This document shows positions 20,647 through 23,442 of a stretch of DNA of 23,442 nt, one piece after another (the first letter of the stretch is position 1; the number at the start of each line of letters is the position of its first letter). A program made the translations under genes and the position numbers. Source of the stretch: an uncultured Anaerolineaceae bacterium. Lineage in GTDB: Bacteria; Chloroflexota; Anaerolineae; Promineifilales; Promineifilaceae. The stretch covers positions 1 to 23,442 of the forward strand of contig CALBTC010000428.1 in assembly GCA_937967805.1 (NCBI GenBank), read 5' to 3'. A model generated the notes under the pieces. The model was not told the DNA's origin, made no database searches, and saw nothing but the letters and a program-made list of their open reading frames with translations.

Positions 20647-22422
20647 ATGGAATTTCCGGCACAATACATTCTGTTTCTCATACTCTCGCCAGTAGTTACC
20701 ATCGTTTCGCTTGGTGTGATATTAGGCCTTGCCCGCCGCTACCCGAGCCGCCCGACGAGACTGCTAACATACCTGGCCCTTACAATTGCCGGCTGGCTGG
20801 TTTTCAATTCGCTGGAGCTGGTGGCTTCTTCCCCAGAAGCGTCGGTTTTCTGGGCCAAAGTGAGTTATGCCTTTATAACCCTGACGCCTGTTGCCTGGCT
20901 TGCCTTCGCCCTTCAATATACCGGCAACGTTCGCTGGCTGCAGCGAGACCGTTTTTTCATCTTTTTTCTGGTGCCGGCAGTTGTGACGCTGTCCGCCTAC
21001 ACCAACGAATTGCACCAACTGCTGTGGCGAGAATACATTTTCACACCGGTCAGCCTCTTTCTGGCTTTCAGCGTGGAACACGGTCCCTTGTTCTGGCTGC
21101 ATATTGTTCATTCATATGTGCTGGTCTTCACCGGTGCCCTCCTGATAGTTCGCCAGGCGCTGCGCACCTTTGCCGTATATTGGCGCCAGGCAATTTATTT
21201 GATCGTTGGTGCCCTCGTGCCTGTGGCCACAAACCTTTTCTATCTGGCAAATCCCATACCGGCCATCAAAAAGGATTACACGGCGATCAGCTTTGCCATA
21301 TCGGCGCTGGTCCTGACAATTGGCGTCGTTCGTGACCGATTGTTTGACGTGCGGCCGGTGGCAAGGGACCTGCTGGTAGACAGTATGGGCGATCTGATGC
21401 TGGCGCTGGATCGTCAGGGGCGCATCATAGACCTGAATCCGGCAGCAGAAGCCGCTTTGCAGGTCAAGTCCCATCAAATCGTGGGGAAGGCAGCCGCAAC
21501 GGCGCTGGCCGCGCACAACGTGCTGGCGCAGTACATCGTGGCAGCCGGCGAAGTCGAGGATGAAATCAGCCTGGAGCTTGAAGGCGGGCGGCGCTGCTAT
21601 GATTTACGAATATCGCGACTGTTGAACCGGCGCGGCCAGGAACGTGGGCAGTTGGTGGTGCTGCGGGATATCACAGCGCGCAAAGAGGCCGAGGCGGAGC
21701 TACAGCATTATGCGGCGCAGCTTGAAGCGCGCAACCAAGAGCTCGACGCCTATGCGCATACGGTTGCCCATGATCTAAAGAACCCGGTAACGGCCGTTGT
21801 TGGCTATGCCGAATACCTGCAAGAGATATCAACCGATGCCAAAGTCAACACTGTCGCCGACCGGATCATCCTATCGGGACATAAAATGCAGAGCATCATT
21901 AATGAACTTTTGTTCCTATCTATTGTGCGTACCAAAGACGTTGCTGTGGAACCGCTAACAATGGAAACAATCGTGGCAGAAGCGGCCCAGCGCCTGGAAA
22001 GTGACATCGCCAAGCTCGATGCAGAAATCCGTTACCCATCCCAATGGCCCGCGGCTTACGGCCACGCACCCTGGGTCGAAGAAGTATGGGTCAATTACCT
22101 CAGCAATGCGCTCAAATATGGCGGTCGCCCACCCAAGATCGAGCTGGGTGCCGATATGCCGCAAAGTGATTTCAGGGCAGCTTCTAACACGGTGCGTTAC
22201 TGGGTACGGGACAACGGCAGCGGCGTCGCTCCCGATGTACGCAAACGCCTTTTCACCCTTTTTGAACGACTTGACGAGGCTGCCAGCGATAGCCATGGTT
22301 TAGGCTTGTCCATCGTCCACCGTATTGTCACGAAACTGGGCGGAGAGGTGGGGGTCGAAAGCCAGGAAGGGGCAGGAAGCCTCTTCTGGTTTACGCTGCC
22401 GGCTGCCAGACATCACTCTTGA
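20647..22422 (+). CDS. 7TM-PAS sensor histidine kinase
   Basis: This is a 591-residue membrane kinase. The first 225 residues hold about seven hydrophobic helices of the HisKA_7TM type found in Chloroflexota and archaea, ending VRDRLFDVRPVARD. A PAS domain (about 245-345; LMLALDRQGRIIDLNPAAEAAL) is followed by a coiled linker (about 345-368). The dimerisation/phosphoacceptor domain has H375 in VAHDLKNPV. The ATP domain has N-box NYLSNALKYGG (N487), G1 RDNGSGV, F-box LFTLFERL and G2 HGLGLSIV. It is thus a complete, active-looking kinase. No response regulator lies beside it, so its partner is elsewhere. A ligand in or near the membrane and a PAS-bound cofactor are inferred inputs. The next gene is a Ser/Thr kinase with its own promoter. 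Confidence 0.95.
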   Translation: MEFPAQYILFLILSPVVTIVSLGVILGLARRYPSRPTRLLTYLALTIAGWLVFNSLELVASSPEASVFWAKVSYAFITLTPVAWLAFALQYTGNVRWLQRDRFFIFFLVPAVVTLSAYTNELHQLLWREYIFTPVSLFLAFSVEHGPLFWLHIVHSYVLVFTGALLIVRQALRTFAVYWRQAIYLIVGALVPVATNLFYLANPIPAIKKDYTAISFAISALVLTIGVVRDRLFDVRPVARDLLVDSMGDLMLALDRQGRIIDLNPAAEAALQVKSHQIVGKAAATALAAHNVLAQYIVAAGEVEDEISLELEGGRRCYDLRISRLLNRRGQERGQLVVLRDITARKEAEAELQHYAAQLEARNQELDAYAHTVAHDLKNPVTAVVGYAEYLQEISTDAKVNTVADRIILSGHKMQSIINELLFLSIVRTKDVAVEPLTMETIVAEAAQRLESDIAKLDAEIRYPSQWPAAYGHAPWVEEVWVNYLSNALKYGGRPPKIELGADMPQSDFRAASNTVRYWVRDNGSGVAPDVRKRLFTLFERLDEAASDSHGLGLSIVHRIVTKLGGEVGVESQEGAGSLFWFTLPAARHHS

Positions 22423-22482
22423 GGAACAAAGCGTGGCAAAAAAACAAGTCGAAAATTTCCGTTCGAGCTGGTTGGGGCTATG

Positions 22483-22511
22483 TTGAACCCAACTGCATAA
22501 TGGCATAAAAT
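22483..22511 (+). promoter_or_regulatory. Sigma70-type promoter of Ser/Thr kinase gene
   Basis: TTGAAC (22,483-22,488) and TAAAAT (22,506-22,511) are spaced by exactly 17 bases, with the -10 box 26 bases before the ATG. GTTGGG (22,471-22,476) and CCCAAC (22,488-22,493) form a hairpin overlapping the -35 box. Confidence 0.6.
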
Positions 22512-22537
22512 CTGTGCCTTAAATCTTCGGATAAACC

Positions 22538-23362
22538 ATGACACCACAAAGAATTGGACGATACAAAATTTTAGAAGAAATTGGCCGCGGCGGCATGGCG
22601 GCCGTTTTTCTGGCAGAAGACCCGCTGATCCGGCGTAAAGTGGCGGTGAAGGTTTTGGCCATGCAGGCGCTGGACGTTGATCCCAACTTTTATGAGCGCT
22701 TCCAGCAGGAAGCCGAAACGATTGCTGCACTGGAGCATTCGGCCGTCATTCCTATTTACGATTTTGGCCACCAGGGCGATCTCTCTTACATCGTCATGCG
22801 CTACATGCCGGGGGGAACGCTGGAAGACCGGCTGCAAAACGGGGCGCTGCCGCTGGAGGAAGTGGGCTTTATCATGGAGCGGGTTGGCTCAGCCCTGGCC
22901 GAGGCGCACGAAAAGGGCATCCTGCACCGGGACATCAAGCCGGCCAACATTTTGTTTAACGGCCGTAACGAACCGTTCCTCTCTGACTTTGGCACCGCCA
23001 AAAATTTACAGGCGGCCAAAGGGATCACCGGCACCGGCGTCATGATTGGCACCGTCGAGTACATGAGTCCTGAGCAAATTCAGGGCAACAAGGAGCTGGA
23101 CGGCCGTACCGACATCTACGCCCTGGGTATCGTTCTCTTTTTCATGCTCACCGGCCAGCTCCCGTTCAAAGGGGATTCCATCGTCAGCATTGTGATGGCC
23201 CACCTGAACAATCCGGTCCCCAGCGTGCAGGCCGCCATTCCCACCCTGCGCCCTCCCTGGGACGATATTTTGCACAAAGCCCTGGCCAAAAAGCCCGAAG
23301 ACCGTTACCAGACGGTGGATGAGCTGGTGCAGGCGGTCAGGGAACTGGTTAAGAAGAGTTAG
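22538..23362 (+). CDS. Soluble PknB-type Ser/Thr protein kinase
   Basis: The 274 residues are a bare kinase domain with all key elements: glycine loop GRGGMAAVF (16-24), Lys38 in VAVKVL, Glu58 or Glu60 in the C-helix, catalytic D132 in HRDIKPAN, metal D150 in DFG, a GTVEYMSPEQ activation-segment end, the DIYALGIVLFFMLTG helix and a final Arg in PEDRYQT. It phosphorylates protein Ser or Thr. There is no transmembrane helix, PASTA or other sensory part, so it must act in the cytoplasm on a signal passed by a partner. ATG 22,538 begins just before the family-typical IGRYKILEEIG. It follows the histidine kinase gene but has its own promoter. No phosphatase or FHA gene is adjacent. Confidence 0.97.
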   Translation: MTPQRIGRYKILEEIGRGGMAAVFLAEDPLIRRKVAVKVLAMQALDVDPNFYERFQQEAETIAALEHSAVIPIYDFGHQGDLSYIVMRYMPGGTLEDRLQNGALPLEEVGFIMERVGSALAEAHEKGILHRDIKPANILFNGRNEPFLSDFGTAKNLQAAKGITGTGVMIGTVEYMSPEQIQGNKELDGRTDIYALGIVLFFMLTGQLPFKGDSIVSIVMAHLNNPVPSVQAAIPTLRPPWDDILHKALAKKPEDRYQTVDELVQAVRELVKKS

Positions 23363-23390
23363 TATTGCGTAACACAAATAATTCACGCTT

Positions 23391-23442
23391 CTGTCATGCC
23401 TGCGAAGGCAGGCATCCATCTCTTGGATTCCCGCCTTCGCGG
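23391..23442. repeat. Dispersed CCTGCGAAGGCAGG palindromic repeat, cut by window end
   Basis: ATGCCTGC (23,396-23,403) and GCAGGCAT (23,408-23,415) form a perfect stem around GAAG. An ATCCA/TGGAT pair follows, then the beginning of a second arm, CCCGCCTTCGCGG, that the window cuts. This is the widespread intergenic repeat of the form CATTCCTGCGAA...CGCAGGAATG. It lies about 30 bases after the kinase stop and may act as its transcript end. Confidence 0.75.

Larger units (their letters stand above)
841..23107. repeat. Dispersed octamer ACGGCCGT, about 34 copies
   Basis: By-eye positions include 841, 3333, 3768, 4802, 5195, 5332, 5833, 6956, 7079, 7648, 7860, 8475, 8552, 9218, 9338, 9403, 10923, 10967, 11651, 14390, 14933, 15029, 16047, 17749, 18011, 18365, 18746, 18971, 19441, 19985, 20439, 21790, 22959 and 23100. 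It occurs on genes of both strands, in different codon phases, and also in gaps (18,971 and 19,985). It is often extended to AACGGCCGTT. Interpretation is given under findings. Confidence 0.85.

Overview
The window looks like a chromosomal segment of an environmental, filamentous Chloroflexota-type bacterium (Anaerolineae, Ardenticatenia or Caldilineae relatives). This is an inference from gene content: a soluble-adenylyl-cyclase-like giant, 7TM histidine kinases, a PknB-type kinase, large anchored cytochromes and RHS/SpvB remnants. Base usage also points to a distinctive genome, because the palindromic octamer ACGGCCGT occurs about 34 times by eye where fewer than one copy is expected. No rRNA gene, complete tRNA gene, CRISPR array or transposase was seen.

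Layout. 1-2,900 (minus): a decayed SpvB/RHS (YD-repeat) gene with several stops and a frameshift. 3,185-5,353 (plus): a membrane-anchored protein carrying one c-type haem domain. 5,491-5,706 (plus): a 71-residue peptide like Os1348/NHLP-type RiPP precursors, with its own strong promoter, RBS and terminator. 5,770-9,891 (minus): a 1,373-residue double cyclase-ATPase-TPR protein. 9,997-10,524 (minus): a two-helix membrane protein. 10,625-11,355 (plus): a broken multihaem-type cytochrome joined to a membrane-protein tail. 11,467-11,874 (minus): a short-chain dehydrogenase lacking its catalytic middle.

11,875-13,053 is a mobile-looking insert: a HigB/HigA toxin-antitoxin pair under its own promoter, ending in what folds like an integron attC site, then a truncated P-loop kinase. 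Next come pobA (4-hydroxybenzoate hydroxylase) and panC with one in-frame TAG. gpmI converges on them from the minus strand. Upstream of gpmI lies a compact small-RNA candidate with its own promoter and terminator and a tRNA T-arm mimic, bracketed by two long inverted repeats of one family. A Rieske protein with a large uncharacterised helical domain (17,056-18,813, minus) is divergent from a Crp/Fnr regulator (19,126-19,860). The right end holds a small membrane protein, a 7TM-PAS histidine kinase and a soluble Ser/Thr kinase.

Two themes stand out. Signal transduction is dense: cyclase, Crp-family regulator, histidine kinase and Ser/Thr kinase lie within 18 kb. A cyclase-to-Crp link through cyclic nucleotides is possible but unproven. 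Gene decay is also unusually dense: five loci are broken by stops, frameshifts or deletions, while intact long genes such as the 1,373-codon cyclase lie between them. That argues for real decay, although assembly error cannot be excluded from sequence alone.
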